From Pricia mediterranea (GTDB lineage Bacteria; Bacteroidota; Bacteroidia; Flavobacteriales; Flavobacteriaceae): a stretch of 64,000 nucleotides of DNA. Both the position numbers and the translations under genes were made by a program. How positions within the stretch are numbered: position 1 is the first letter of the stretch; every line of letters begins with the position of its first letter. The stretch is taken from positions 1,178,001-1,242,000 of the forward strand of contig NZ_JAVTTP010000001.1 in NCBI RefSeq assembly GCF_032248455.1. Reading direction: 5' to 3'. Of the stretch, positions 1 through 9,010 are shown piece after piece. The notes under the pieces were generated by a model, which worked only from the letters and a program-made list of their open reading frames with translations, searched no databases and was not told the origin of the DNA.

Positions 1-1976
1 CGTCAGTTTAATAAGCCCGTTCCGGTCTCCATGGTAAATTCCGACCATACGGTTAAAGAAGCTAAAGGTCTGTGCCCCCTGAGAACCGGTTAACTGTATG
101 TTCAAATCCAAATTTTTGTAGGAAAAATCATTACTTATCCCATAAATAAAATCCGGCTGGTTGTCCCCGATGAATGTTTTATCGTCGGCATTCAGCATCC
201 CGTCCCCGTTAAGGTCCACATATCTTGGGTCACCGGGAAAGTCATTGGGAAGGCTTGGGGATGCGTCCAGTTCCTCTTGGTCAAGAAAAACGCCATCATA
301 TATGTATCCGTAAAAAGTAGCGATGGGCTTGCCGATAGTGGTAATGAACGTGTTGCCGGCACTGGGCGCCCCGGCAAATATCGGCCTACCGTCCGGGCCT
401 AAAGCCAAGACCTTGTTCTTGTTGAATGAAATATTGAAATTGGTAGACCACTGGAAGTCCCCAGTTATATTTTCTGTTCTCAGCAAAAACTCCATGCCCT
501 TATTTTCGACTTCACCTATATTCTGTAATTGGGATGTGTAACCCGTTAAGGTGGGAACTGGTACGTCCAGTAATAAATCAACCGAGCGGCTTCTATAAAA
601 ATCGGCTTCCAACCGCACGCGGTTGCTGAACAATCCTAAATCGAAACCGAGGTTGTACTGTTCCGTCGTCTCCCATCCCAGCCCGGGATTGGCAAAGGTG
701 TTAGGGTTAACAGCGTTCGCCAAGTTATTGTTCAGAACGTAATAACTTGAACCTGTTAGACCTATCGAGCCGTAGTCCCCAATCTTATTATTTCCTACTA
801 GGCCCCAACTGGCCCTAATTTTCAGGTCGCTTACAGCATCTACATTGTCCATAAAGTTTTCTTGGTCGATACGCCATCCTACCGAGGCGGAAGGGAAAGT
901 GCCCCATCGGTTGTCCTTTCCGAATTTCGAGGATCCGTCGGACCTTATACTCGCCGTTAAAAGATATCTGTTGTCATAGGCATAGTTAAGTCGGCCCAAA
1001 TAGGACAACAATGAGTTTCTTGATTCGGTGCTCTCACCTCCTACGATCTGTCCAGCATTTAAGGTTCGGACCGCATCATTAGGAAAGTTTTGTGCATTCG
1101 CCCGTGCGTATTCGAAATAAAATTTTTGGGCGGTAAACCCGGCGAGTACGTTTAAGCTATGTTTTTCCGAAAACGTAGTATTGTAATTCAGGGTATGTTC
1201 GATAAGCCAGTTTTTATCGAGCCATGTCTCATTTCGGGCATCGGCGGTCTTAGGTGCCCGGGAACCATCGGTATCAACGAAGGAAGGCCTGTAATACTTT
1301 AAACGACGGTTGTCCATGGAACCGTTCAAGCTCAGTTTGTATTTTAGGTTCTCAAGTATGCCGTATTCGGCATAAAGTGAAGCGATGAAACCGTTGCTAT
1401 TGGTAAAATTGGTAATGTTTTCCGCGATGCCTATCGGACTGGCTACATCACCCGCCCATATATCACGATTTCGGACCTGCGAACCATAGGTGCCGTCCAG
1501 ATTTCGTACCGGATATATTGGGGGGGCATATATGGCATAGGCAAGTGGACTGTCCTTCCCCTCGTCCAGACTGTTCTGGTCCGAATAGTATCCACTGAAA
1601 TTTACCCCGACCCTTAATCTATCATTGATGTCCGAAGTAAGATTTGCTCTTAAGTTGTATAATCTATAATCGCTATTGATTAAAATACCGTCCTGTTTGG
1701 TATACCCTGTGGAAGCAAAATAACGGGTATTTTCGGTTCCTCCCGACAGAGACAGTTGATGACGTTGGGTGGGAGCGCTTCTAAATAGTTCTTCCTGCCA
1801 ATCGGTATCGGCAAAGTTGCTAGGGTCGTCAAAATTTTCGGGAATAATGTAAAAACTTGAGTTCGAATAGGTCTCACGTAAAGAGTTAGGATCGTTTATT
1901 GAATGGGGTGCATTCCCGGGGAGGGGCGGCCTGTCGAGCCAAGCCTGATTGTGCCCGTCCTTGAAAAATTCGAGAT
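1..1976 (-). pseudogene. SusC-like TonB-dependent receptor, 3' (barrel) part of a split gene
   Basis: Read on the minus strand in the frame that begins LEFFKDGHNQAWLD, this stretch is open to the window edge and encodes the typical SusC outer-membrane barrel (motifs such as TDWQEELFRSAP, LSLSGG, GWRIDQENF and NGDGMLNADDK). SusC proteins import oligosaccharides or other nutrients with TonB energy and a SusD partner. The N-terminal part lies at 3311-4456. The two are separated by an IS256-family element, and removing it with one target-site copy joins ...EQYLE to FFKDG in frame. The barrel half has no start of its own, so the receptor is probably not made. The 3' end and any susD lie outside the window. 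Confidence 0.9.
1969..1976. repeat. target site duplication, left copy (IS256-family element 1)
   Basis: The 8-bp sequence TTCGAGAT directly abuts the left inverted repeat and recurs at 3311-3318 beside the right one. Eight-bp duplications are typical of IS256-family transposition. Confidence 0.88.
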
Positions 1977-2029
1977 GACACTATCCCATTAACTGTGTAA
2001 GTTAAAAATAACGAGGGTTCGACTTTTAT

Positions 2030-3226
2030 CTAAAGTCTGACCCTTTTTTCATAGATCGTCAGGAACTGATTTAGGATTATGCCCCAGTTCCTTACTGGCA
2101 TCGACCACTTTTTGGTCGCCTCCCTTACTGCCAAATATACTGATTTCATTACTGCGTCGTCAGTAGGGAAGGACAATTTGTTTTTGGTATACTTTCTGAT
2201 TTTCCCGTTCAGGTTCTCTATCAGGTTGGTGGTATATATGATTTTCCTGATCTCGATGGGGAACTCGAAGAATACCGTCAGCTCGTCCCAATTGTCCCTC
2301 CAGCTTTTGATCGCATAGGAGTACTTGCCTTCCCATTTATCCGAAAAGTCCTTCAGGGCGGCTTTTGCAGCGACCTGGGTGGGCGCGTTATAGATAAGTT
2401 TCATATCGGTCGTAAAAGCTTTTTTATCCTTCCAAACGACATATCTACAGGCATTTCTTATTTGGTGCACCACGCATATCTGGGTCTTGGACTCCGGGAA
2501 CACGTTCCTGATGGTATCGGTAAAGCCGTTCAGGTTGTCGGTGGCCGTGATCAAAATATCCTCCGTGCCGCGCGCCCTCATATCGGTAAGTACGCTCATC
2601 CAGAAAGCGGCGGACTCGTTCTTGCCCAACCACAGGCCGAGGACCTCTTTCTTGCCGTCCCTCCGCAGTCCTACCGCGATATAGACGGTCTTGTTGATGA
2701 CCTTTGAGTTCTCGCGTACCTTGAATACGATCCCGTCCATCCAGACGATAAGGTATATCGGTTCCAAAGGTCTGTTCTGCCAAGCCACGATGTCCCCGGA
2801 AATCTTATCGGTTATCCTCGATATGGTCGATGTGGAGATATCGAAGTTGTAGACTTCCCGTATCTGTTCCTCGATATCGCTGTTGCTCATGCCCTTGGCA
2901 TAGAGCGAGACGATCACGTTCTCGATGCCGTCCACCATATTGCCGCGCTTGGGCACTATCATGGGGTTGAAACTGGCATCCCTGTCCCTTGGTACGGCAA
3001 TCTGCGATTCCCCGAAGGAGGTGCGCACTTTTTTGGTCGAATGGCCATTGCGCGTGTTCCGGTTCTTGGATTTCCCATGCTTGTTATAATCCAGATGGCC
3101 ATCGAGCTCGCCTTCGAGCATCTTCTCGATGCCGCGCTTTTGCAGTTCCTTTAAAAAACCGTTGAGCTCGTCACCGGTCTTGAACTGTTTTAAAAACTCG
3201 TCGTTGAATAATTCCTCTTTTTTCAT
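2030..3226 (-). CDS. IS256-family transposase
   Basis: The 398-residue protein is full length for the family (about 400 residues). Recognisable Mutator/IS256 segments are GYDFDI-like [11 protein letters not shown], the [10 protein letters not shown] block, [24 protein letters not shown], the CVVHQIRN block and [12 protein letters not shown]. The family catalyses copy-paste or cut-and-paste DNA movement with DDE acidic residues. The gene fills the element, and its start at 3226 is preceded by a perfect palindrome at 3250-3283 that could shield it from read-through. No internal stop or frameshift is seen. Confidence 0.95.
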   Translation of the reverse strand: MKKEELFNDEFLKQFKTGDELNGFLKELQKRGIEKMLEGELDGHLDYNKHGKSKNRNTRNGHSTKKVRTSFGESQIAVPRDRDASFNPMIVPKRGNMVDGIENVIVSLYAKGMSNSDIEEQIREVYNFDISTSTISRITDKISGDIVAWQNRPLEPIYLIVWMDGIVFKVRENSKVINKTVYIAVGLRRDGKKEVLGLWLGKNESAAFWMSVLTDMRARGTEDILITATDNLNGFTDTIRNVFPESKTQICVVHQIRNACRYVVWKDKKAFTTDMKLIYNAPTQVAAKAALKDFSDKWEGKYSYAIKSWRDNWDELTVFFEFPIEIRKIIYTTNLIENLNGKIRKYTKNKLSFPTDDAVMKSVYLAVREATKKWSMPVRNWGIILNQFLTIYEKRVRL

Positions 3227-3249
3227 AATAGTGTAAAAATTTAAAGTTA

Positions 3250-3283
3250 AAAAAATAGCGGGGGCATGCCCCCGCTATTTTTT
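3250..3283 (-). terminator. perfect 34-bp palindrome upstream of the transposase
   Basis: The sequence is fully self-complementary: an A-run and ATAGCGGGGG meet GCATGC at the centre, followed by the mirror CCCCCGCTAT and a T-run. It sits between the right end of the IS and the transposase start. As RNA from either strand it would be a GC-rich hairpin followed by U residues, the form of an intrinsic terminator. The likely role is blocking transcription that enters from the susC side. Confidence 0.7.
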
Positions 3284-3310
3284 TATTTACACACTTTATG
3301 AGATAGTCCT

Positions 3311-3318
3311 TTCGAGAT
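3311..3318. repeat. target site duplication, right copy (IS256-family element 1)
   Basis: TTCGAGAT, identical to 1969-1976. On the minus strand it supplies the ...ATCTCGAA at the end of the EQYLE codons. Confidence 0.88.
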
Positions 3319-4456
3319 ATTGTTCGGTGTTCATCATATCGAACTTTTTGGCGACCTGCTGCATACCGAAATAAGCATTATATGAAACCCTTGGTTTACC
3401 CACCTTTCCTTTTTTAGTGGTGACAATGACCACTCCATTGGATCCACGCGAACCATAGATTGCAGTGGAAGAGGCATCCTTCAATACTTGTATGCTTTCG
3501 ATATCGGAAGGATTGACCAAGGAAAATCCGCTACCTTCTACTGGGTAGCCATCGATAACATATAAAGGATCTTGACCGGCTGTGATAGATCCTGATCCCC
3601 GAACCCTAACGGCCAGACCTTCATTACCGGGAGCTGCACTGGTTTGTTGTATCTGCACCCCGGCCATTTGGCCCGCAAGTGCCTCTTGATAGGAGACCAC
3701 CGGCCTGTTTTCCAATTGTTCGGTTGGGATTGTCGCCACTGCACCTGTCAAATCTTTTTTAGTTGAAGTACCATAGCCGACGACCACCACTTCGTCCAAT
3801 CCCTGAGCACTTTCTTCCAATTGCACGTTAATGGTGGCCTGTCCGTTTACAACCACTTCCTTTTCCCCGAAACCTATATAAGAGACCACTAATGTTGCAT
3901 TTTCATCGGAAATATCGATTGAGAAATTACCGTCAAAATCGGTCTGTACACCATTTGTAGTTCCTTTTTCAACAATGCTGGCGCCGGGCAGAGGTGCACC
4001 GTCGGCATCGGTGACCGAGCCGCTTACCTGCAATTGTTGGTTCTGATTATTCTCAATTTCGGACCGGTCCTTGTCCTGATATTTTTTTTGGTCTATCGAT
4101 TTTTTTAGAAATATCTGCGTATCTATTATCCTATAGGTTGTTCCTGTATTTTGGAAAACTTTTTCCAAAATCGAGATGACCCTTTCCTTTTCTGCTTTAA
4201 CGCTGACCATACGGTCCAGATCGACTTCCTTGGTACGGTATACGAACCGGAAATCCGTCCTGCTTTCGATTTCATCCAATAGTCTTGTTACGGGCACATT
4301 TTGAAGATCAATTGTAATCTTGGTACGCTGTGCATAGGAATCATTGGCATACATGGTCAACAATGCCGTGAACGTAAACAGAACACTAAGTTTCATTCTC
4401 AAACTAAATTTATACGGTAGATGTCGCCTTCTCTTCTGGGAAAGAATTTTTTTCAT
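3311..4456 (-). pseudogene. SusC-like TonB-dependent receptor, 5' part (STN, carboxypeptidase-like and plug domains)
   Basis: The 5' part encodes an N-terminal membrane or signal segment (about residues 20-43), an STN domain (about 44-118, signalling to an anti-sigma factor), a carboxypeptidase-regulatory-like domain (about 143-215) and the TonB plug (about 250-360, with VRGSGSI, VIDGYP and IYGSRGSNGVVIVTTKKG). The STN domain marks a transducer receptor of the FecA type, matching the adjacent fecR and fecI genes. After residue L-E the frame enters the IS256-family element and stops after four foreign residues, at 3296. A soluble plug fragment could be made but cannot form a barrel. Confidence 0.92.
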
Positions 4457-4508
4457 AATTTTATAATGTTTTATTGTGGTTGTTCAAATTTTACGATCAC
4501 TTTGTTAT

Positions 4509-4536
4509 ATCGGAAAATGGTGACGCATTTTCCGAT
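4509..4536. promoter_or_regulatory. 11-bp stem hairpin between fecR and susC
   Basis: ATCGGAAAATG and CATTTTCCGAT form a perfect 11-bp stem around a 6-nt loop in the 164-bp gap between the fecR-like gene and susC. On the minus strand, the direction of both genes, no U-run follows, so it may be an mRNA-processing or expression-balancing element. On the plus strand a T-run follows. Confidence 0.45.
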
Positions 4537-4620
4537 TTTTTATTTCTCGGGGAAATAATCAAGTAATCGGTTAAATCGATTTTGTGTCGTTTTCTTATTT
4601 CATAGTTGTAGCTTTTTGTG

Positions 4621-5778
4621 TTATTCAATGGTTATCCTGTCTTGGTCCACCGTATAGTCGATACCATAGACACTTTTGAAATATTCCATAATTTGTCCTA
4701 CCGGCATATTGCCAAAACTAGCGTTGAACTCCACATTGTCCAATTTCACGTTTTTATTGATGATCGTAACATCATACCGACGTTCCAACCTTTTGAGGAT
4801 TTTCGAAAAAGCCATATTCCTAAAAACAAGTTCGCCATCGACCCATGAGGTATAGATACTGGTTATAACAGGTTCGGTGGTTATGTTCTTTCGTTCGACA
4901 TCAAAGTTTCCTTTCATCCCCGGCTTTAGGGCCGTTGTTCCGACCCTATCCTTTTTTCTATTTTTGTCATAGAGTTCGACCGAACCTTTTACCAGTACCA
5001 CTACTTTGTTCCTTTCTTCCGGATAAGCGGAAACATTAAATTTGGTTCCCAAAACCCTGACGTTCATATCACCTGAATTAACGATAAAAGGGCTTTTCTT
5101 GTTCTCTGTTACCTCAAAAAAAGCTTCCCCGTCCAAAAAGACCTCGCGTTGTCCGCCGTCTAGAAATTTCACGGGATATTTAAGGGAGGTTCCTGCATTT
5201 AAATAAACAACAGTACCGTCCGACAATTCCAGATTGAATTGTTTTCCATAGGGAACATTAAGTGTGTTATAGACCCATTTTTCTGACCGGTTCTTTTTTT
5301 TATATACTAATTTTTTGCCGACTTGGCTCCCAACGATTTCCCCTTGGGAATCCTTTACACTAGAAGAACCGTCCTCCGAAATCACTTTTACATTTCCGTT
5401 CCCCAATTCCAAAGTAATGAAGCTTTCTTTTGGAACAATAGTCTTCTTATTGTGTTCTTTATAAAGCTGTTGTTTTATAAAATAACCCATACCCAGGAAA
5501 AAAATGGCGAAAGCGGCATATTTGAAAATTTTCCTGAACTTGCGTCTAAACACAACCCTTTTGTCCATTCTAATCGTATCGAGCAGACGTTTCTTTGATT
5601 CTCCTGTATTGAACTCCTTCATGTTATAGTCAATGCGGTAATTCGTCTTTATAAAATCCCAAAACTCCTTTTCATTGATAGGCTCTTGTATTAATTTATC
5701 CAACTTCTCCAACTCTTTAGCGGAAATTGAATTGGTAATATATTTTACGATAAGTTTTTGGGTATTATCCGGTTTCAT
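4621..5778 (-). CDS. FecR-family anti-sigma factor
   Basis: This 385-residue inner-membrane protein relays occupancy of an STN-type receptor to an ECF sigma factor. Residues 1-80 are the cytoplasmic sigma-binding part (with KEFWDFIKTNYRID). A single hydrophobic span lies at about 86-101. The FecR domain follows in the periplasm (about 170-290, with LNVPYGKQF, LSDGTVVYLNAGTSLKYP and VFLDGEAFFEV), then a C-terminal DUF4974-like domain (about 315-385). It is divergent from the sigma factor gene and lies upstream of susC on the same strand, the usual arrangement for sigma/anti-sigma-controlled SusC loci. With the receptor broken, signalling through this protein is probably lost or deregulated. 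Confidence 0.93.
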   Translation of the reverse strand: MKPDNTQKLIVKYITNSISAKELEKLDKLIQEPINEKEFWDFIKTNYRIDYNMKEFNTGESKKRLLDTIRMDKRVVFRRKFRKIFKYAAFAIFFLGMGYFIKQQLYKEHNKKTIVPKESFITLELGNGNVKVISEDGSSSVKDSQGEIVGSQVGKKLVYKKKNRSEKWVYNTLNVPYGKQFNLELSDGTVVYLNAGTSLKYPVKFLDGGQREVFLDGEAFFEVTENKKSPFIVNSGDMNVRVLGTKFNVSAYPEERNKVVVLVKGSVELYDKNRKKDRVGTTALKPGMKGNFDVERKNITTEPVITSIYTSWVDGELVFRNMAFSKILKRLERRYDVTIINKNVKLDNVEFNASFGNMPVGQIMEYFKSVYGIDYTVDQDRITIE

Positions 5779-5890
5779 TCCGTAATCAAATCTATCCTAT
5801 AGACGAAGCTAAATTGAGAATCCCCTATTTTTTAGAATATTTTTTTAATATTTGTCTTGTCATCGACTATTAATTTGATTATTTGGAGAT

Positions 5891-6511
5891 ATGAAACCTA
5901 GTTATGAAAAGGAAGGTTTACTGATCAGAGGTTTAAAAAATGGTGAAGAGGGTGCATATTCGTATTTGGTGGAAAGTTATCACCATAAATTATGTGTGTA
6001 TGCAAGCAATCTTATCCATGATGATTCGGCAGCTGAGGACATTGTCCAGAATGTATTTGTATCGATTTGGAAAAATAGACAAAAATTAAAGGATGATTTT
6101 TCTATTAAAAACTTCCTCTACAAATCGGTGCACAATGAATTTATCGACCAGTACAGAAAGAACAGATCCGTTCTCACCCTTCAAAAAAAATATATCGATG
6201 CCCTTGAGTCCATAATCGATGAAAATCAGGATTTCCATTTGGAAAAAATGATGAAATCCGTTGAAGATGCCATTAAAGCATTGCCCCCTAAATGTAAAAT
6301 GATCTTTGTCCTAAGCAAAAAAGAAGGACTTTCCAATCTCGAAATATCGGAACATCTGAATATTTCTATCAAGACAGTCGAGAATCAAATCACAAAGGCC
6401 TTTAGCGATCTGAGGGGAAAGCTGGGGGAAAAATATAAAACCCTACTTTTTATTCTGTTCAGGGAAAGAGTACCGAGGGGGGAAAACAAAGAAATGGCAT
6501 TGGGCGATTAA
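5891..6511 (+). CDS. ECF-type RNA polymerase sigma factor (FecI-like)
   Basis: The 206-residue protein has region 2 (about 20-90, with DDSAAEDIVQNVFVSIWKN and FLYKSVHNEFIDQYRKN) and region 4 (about 120-180, with LPPKCKMIFVLSKKEGLSN and a helix-turn-helix around ISIKTVENQITKA). It should direct transcription of the neighbouring uptake genes when released by the FecR-like protein. The gene is divergent from fecR across a 112-bp gap. An AATATTTG at 5847-5854 is one base off the TAnnTTTG -7 consensus. The C-terminal tail after about residue 190 is longer and more basic than in most relatives. Confidence 0.93.
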   Translation: MKPSYEKEGLLIRGLKNGEEGAYSYLVESYHHKLCVYASNLIHDDSAAEDIVQNVFVSIWKNRQKLKDDFSIKNFLYKSVHNEFIDQYRKNRSVLTLQKKYIDALESIIDENQDFHLEKMMKSVEDAIKALPPKCKMIFVLSKKEGLSNLEISEHLNISIKTVENQITKAFSDLRGKLGEKYKTLLFILFRERVPRGENKEMALGD

Positions 6512-6652
6512 AAATAACTGAACTATTATTAAAAGTTCAAATAAACGGACGCTTGACCTTTGTTTAAGAAAGCATAATGGGGCTTGTAGTAGGTCCAATA
6601 TCTTAAACTGAAAGTTTTCTTGGGACTATACCTAAAATTCATTGGTATACTT

Positions 6653-6690
6653 AATCCCACCTTTATTTAGACTTATAAAGTTCATTTCCA
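6653..6690. repeat. dispersed short repeat, copy 1
   Basis: AATCCCACCTTTATTTAGAC and the next bases resemble the beginnings of the copies at 8407 and 12269 (shared pattern CCCAC-TTAATTTA-ACTTTA). It lies in the 294-bp gene-free stretch 6512-6805 after the sigma factor gene, where I see nothing else. Confidence 0.45.
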
Positions 6691-6805
6691 TATAGTCTAT
6701 TATTATTCCTTTCAAGATACCCAAAAGCGTGTCATTGTAGGACGACGCCAAACAAACAATTCCAAGTCTTAATGTGCCAATCGGCTTAAAGGAATAAATT
6801 TACCT

Positions 6806-6852
6806 AAAAACAACAATTATTTATTGTTTTACAATAAATAATTGTTGTTTTT
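6806..6852. promoter_or_regulatory. perfect 22-bp inverted repeat, candidate operator
   Basis: Two perfectly complementary 22-nt arms (6806-6827 and 6831-6852; core ACAACAATTATTTATTG) are separated by 3 nt. The repeat ends 5 bp before a TATTTTTG promoter element and 30 bp before a three-gene operon ending in an XRE-type regulator. AT-rich symmetric sites of this kind are common operators for such regulators, so autoregulation is the simplest reading. A terminator for the sigma factor gene is less likely because it lies 295 bp beyond it. Confidence 0.6.
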
Positions 6853-6857
6853 GCCTG

Positions 6858-6865
6858 TATTTTTG
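6858..6865 (+). promoter_or_regulatory. Bacteroidota -7 promoter element TATTTTTG
   Basis: Exact match to TAnnTTTG, 17 bp before the ATG at 6883. No well-spaced -33 TTG is evident, and the upstream region is occupied by the inverted repeat. Confidence 0.5.
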
Positions 6866-6882
6866 TTAAATACCTGAAAATC

Positions 6883-7068
6883 ATGGCAAAAGAAATCGGT
6901 CAAAAAATAAAGTTGGGCAGAGTGCTTTCGGTTCTAACCATACTCGTGGGAACGGCCTTATTGATTTATATGATTACGGTTGAAGACGAACCGGGTGCCT
7001 TACCGCTTATTTTGATAATGATCGGCATCGTGTGGTTTGTAATAAACCGATACCGAATTAAAAAGTGA
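6883..7068 (+). CDS. small two-helix membrane protein, unknown function
   Basis: This 61-residue protein has two predicted membrane spans (about 14-31 and 38-54) and a basic C-terminus (NRYRIKK). I do not recognise a family. It is first in a tight operon (4-bp gaps) with a DUF2975-type membrane protein and a small XRE regulator, and starts 30 bp after a perfect inverted repeat. The company suggests a regulated membrane function, but nothing in the sequence shows what it does. Confidence 0.75.
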   Translation: MAKEIGQKIKLGRVLSVLTILVGTALLIYMITVEDEPGALPLILIMIGIVWFVINRYRIKK

Positions 7069-7072
7069 TGTT

Positions 7073-7552
7073 ATGAAACGAGTTTCAGTCGTATTCCTTC
7101 AGGCGGTTCTTGTGCTTATCGGTGTGGTAACACTTTCTCTTTTGATTTGGCTCCCCTTGACGGAGGGAAGGGCCACAAACTTGGACTTGGTCGACATTTA
7201 TTCCGACAAGTTCATTTTGTATGGGTACACAACATCAATTCCTTTCTTTGTTGCATTGTTCATGGCGTTCAGACTGGTTGGTTACATTGGGCAAAACAAA
7301 GTATTCTCACCGACCGCGGTAGAAGCCTTAAAGCACATTAAATATTGTGCGATCATACTAAGTGCATTAGTCGTGTTAGCAGGAGCTTTCATAAGGTTTA
7401 CCCATAATAAAGAGGACGACCCTACGGGCTTTCTTGCCATTTGTATTGTAACTACGTTTGCTTCTATTGTGGTCGCGACCGCTGCGGCAATATTTGAAAA
7501 GCTCCTACAGACTGTCGTAGATATGAAATCTGAAAACGACTTAACCATTTAA
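7073..7552 (+). CDS. DUF2975-type membrane protein
   Basis: The 159-residue protein has four predicted membrane helices (about 5-27, 44-66, 91-112 and 122-145), with the FSPTAVEALKHIKYCAIIL segment typical of DUF2975 proteins just before helix 3. The function of the family is not established. Its genes are often followed by a small Cro/CI-type regulator, as here (3-bp gap), so the pair is probably co-regulated. Confidence 0.8.
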   Translation: MKRVSVVFLQAVLVLIGVVTLSLLIWLPLTEGRATNLDLVDIYSDKFILYGYTTSIPFFVALFMAFRLVGYIGQNKVFSPTAVEALKHIKYCAIILSALVVLAGAFIRFTHNKEDDPTGFLAICIVTTFASIVVATAAAIFEKLLQTVVDMKSENDLTI

Positions 7553-7555
7553 GCT

Positions 7556-7768
7556 ATGCCAATTATAGTAAACTTGGACGTGGTGATGGCAAAGAGAAAA
7601 ATGTCATTGAACGAGCTTTCCGAAAAAGTAGGTCTAACGCTGTCCAACCTTTCTATCTTGAAAACAGGGAAAGCAAAAGCAATCCGCTTTAGCACATTGG
7701 AAGCTCTCTGTGAAGTGTTAAACTGCCAACCTGCCGACATTTTGGAATATGTATATGACGAAAAATGA
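7556..7768 (+). CDS. small XRE/Cro-CI family transcriptional regulator (YozG-like)
   Basis: This 70-residue protein is essentially only a helix-turn-helix domain: MAKRKMSLNELSEKVGLTLS followed by the recognition segment NLSILKTGKAKAIRFSTLEALCEVLNCQPADIL. The family usually pairs with DUF2975 genes. It probably binds the inverted repeat at 6806-6852 and regulates its own operon; this is inferred from position only. The downstream reading frame overlaps its last codons. Confidence 0.9.
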   Translation: MPIIVNLDVVMAKRKMSLNELSEKVGLTLSNLSILKTGKAKAIRFSTLEALCEVLNCQPADILEYVYDEK

Positions 7769-8165
7769 ACAACGATACACTAACAGTTTAAGGACAATGA
7801 CGGCTTATCGGTATAATCTAATAGAGAAAGATATCACAACATTAAAAACGATTATCCAAAATTCATTTCTATTAATGTTTATTTTTCTGACTGTTCCTTG
7901 TTCTGCTAGAGATATAAAGCCTAAAATTATTTTGATTGGAAGCACACATTGAGATGAGTCTATCAAAACAATGCTAACAATTCCCGCTGAAACTGAAGTC
8001 GATTTTATACGATGGAATTTAATATTGGACGACAAAAATGTTTTCTTTCTGGATATTGCCTATAGTGAGTCGAAACCTAATACATTAGACTTTAAAAGTG
8101 ATGGTAAACAAACCATCAAAGGAACATATTTGATCGTAAAAAATCAGGAAGAAAATCGCTTTTAG
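7749..8165 (+). pseudogene. broken conserved secreted protein gene (in-frame TGA at 7950)
   Basis: A single frame reads a hydrophobic leader (SFLLMFIFLTVPCSA), then KPKIILIGSTH, a TGA at 7950-7952, and continues DESIKTMLTIPAETEVDFIRW to QTIKGTYLIV before stopping at 8165. The pieces belong together: relatives in Bacteroidota show GSTxGDxxIKxLLTI without a break, so TGA probably replaced a glycine codon. I recognise the family only as a conserved secreted protein of unknown role. The protein also looks cut short at the C-terminus. It overlaps the end of the XRE gene. Confidence 0.65.
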
Positions 8166-8406
8166 GAGATTTATCAACTCAGGAGCAATGATTGCCTGAA
8201 ATAATTTCAATGTTCAAAATAAATGAAAACCTCTTTCATGTTTTGACGTCTTAATACAAAGCAAATTGATGATAGGAAACGGAGTAAAAGGCATCATAGT
8301 ACTCAACTTGTTTTTAAGATTCTAAATATAATCAAAATTGTATTGATGCCTTCAATTACAATTTAGCTTTAAATGCTATTCACTACTACAATGATTAATT
8401 GAAAAA

Positions 8407-8540
8407 AACCCACCTTAATTTAGACTTTATAGAATTGTGTTTCGTTTATCATCAAGGGCCCTTAAATTGGATTTTGAAAAGTTTTGTAAAAGGGTACTTT
8501 GCGGCAGTAGCAAAAAACCACGCCCAAAGGGGCTCAGACA
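8407..8540. repeat. dispersed repeat, copy 2
   Basis: It starts AACCCACCTTAATTTAGACT and shares with copy 3 (12269-12370) the blocks CCCAC-TTAATTTA-ACTTTA, CAAGGGCC and TTGCGG-AGT-GCAAAAAAC in the same order and similar spacing over roughly 110 bp. It lies in the gene-free stretch 8166-8682; a short frame from a TTG at 8399 lies inside the repeat and I do not call it a gene. Confidence 0.6.
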
Positions 8541-8682
8541 ACGTTATAGAGGCCGAAACAATCTTACTAAGTTTACGGGTATAGAGATGTCCGTGCTACC
8601 GAGACCGTAAAAAGTTCCTTAACGCTATGTATTGAACTGTTGATTCTTTATATTTCCGATTCACTAATAAATAAAATCCAAA

Positions 8683-9009
8683 ATGATGAAAAAAGCCTGT
8701 TTTACAACAATTATCGCAGTATTCGGATTGGTACTTATGCAATCCTGCGGGGAAAACAAGGATACCGATGTAGTGCCTTCGGGCACATATACCGGAGTGG
8801 CCGAGACCGTTGAGCCCGGGGAAAAGGAAATCTATGTACGAACTTCCGACGACAAGCTGCTCGAACTTTATTTTACCGATAATACGAAATTGACCAAAAA
8901 CGGCGAAACGGTGGAGTTCAACGCATTGTCCGAAGGGGTCTCCGTAGAGGTCCAAGTGGAAAAGAAAGGGCAAAAACTGGATCCGATCGCTGTTAAAATA
9001 ATGGAATAG
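8683..9009 (+). CDS. small lipoprotein, unknown function
   Basis: The 108-residue protein has a lipoprotein signal ending in the lipobox LMQSC (Cys at about 22) and a small soluble domain rich in beta-type residues (SGTYTGVAETV, EIYVRTSDDKLLELYF, EGVSVEVQVEKKGQKLDPIAVKI), consistent with a compact beta-barrel fold. It should sit in the periplasm or outer membrane. The next gene starts 1 bp after its stop, and a cation efflux gene follows, so a metal- or envelope-related role is plausible but unproven. Confidence 0.8.
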   Translation: MMKKACFTTIIAVFGLVLMQSCGENKDTDVVPSGTYTGVAETVEPGEKEIYVRTSDDKLLELYFTDNTKLTKNGETVEFNALSEGVSVEVQVEKKGQKLDPIAVKIME

Positions 9010-9010
9010 C

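Larger units (their letters stand above)
1977..3310 (-). mobile_element. IS256-family insertion sequence inside susC
   Basis: This 1334-bp element has imperfect terminal inverted repeats. The left end reads ACTATCCCATTAACTGTGTA from 1980; the right end, reverse-complemented, reads ACTATCTCATAAAGTGTGTA. It is flanked by the 8-bp duplication TTCGAGAT. It carries one intact transposase gene on the minus strand, the same direction as the interrupted receptor gene. The clean duplications and unbroken transposase suggest a recent, simple insertion. Confidence 0.9.

Noticed and set aside
8399-8584. A 61-codon frame starting at TTG
   Set aside because: It lies inside a dispersed repeat whose other copies do not keep the frame.
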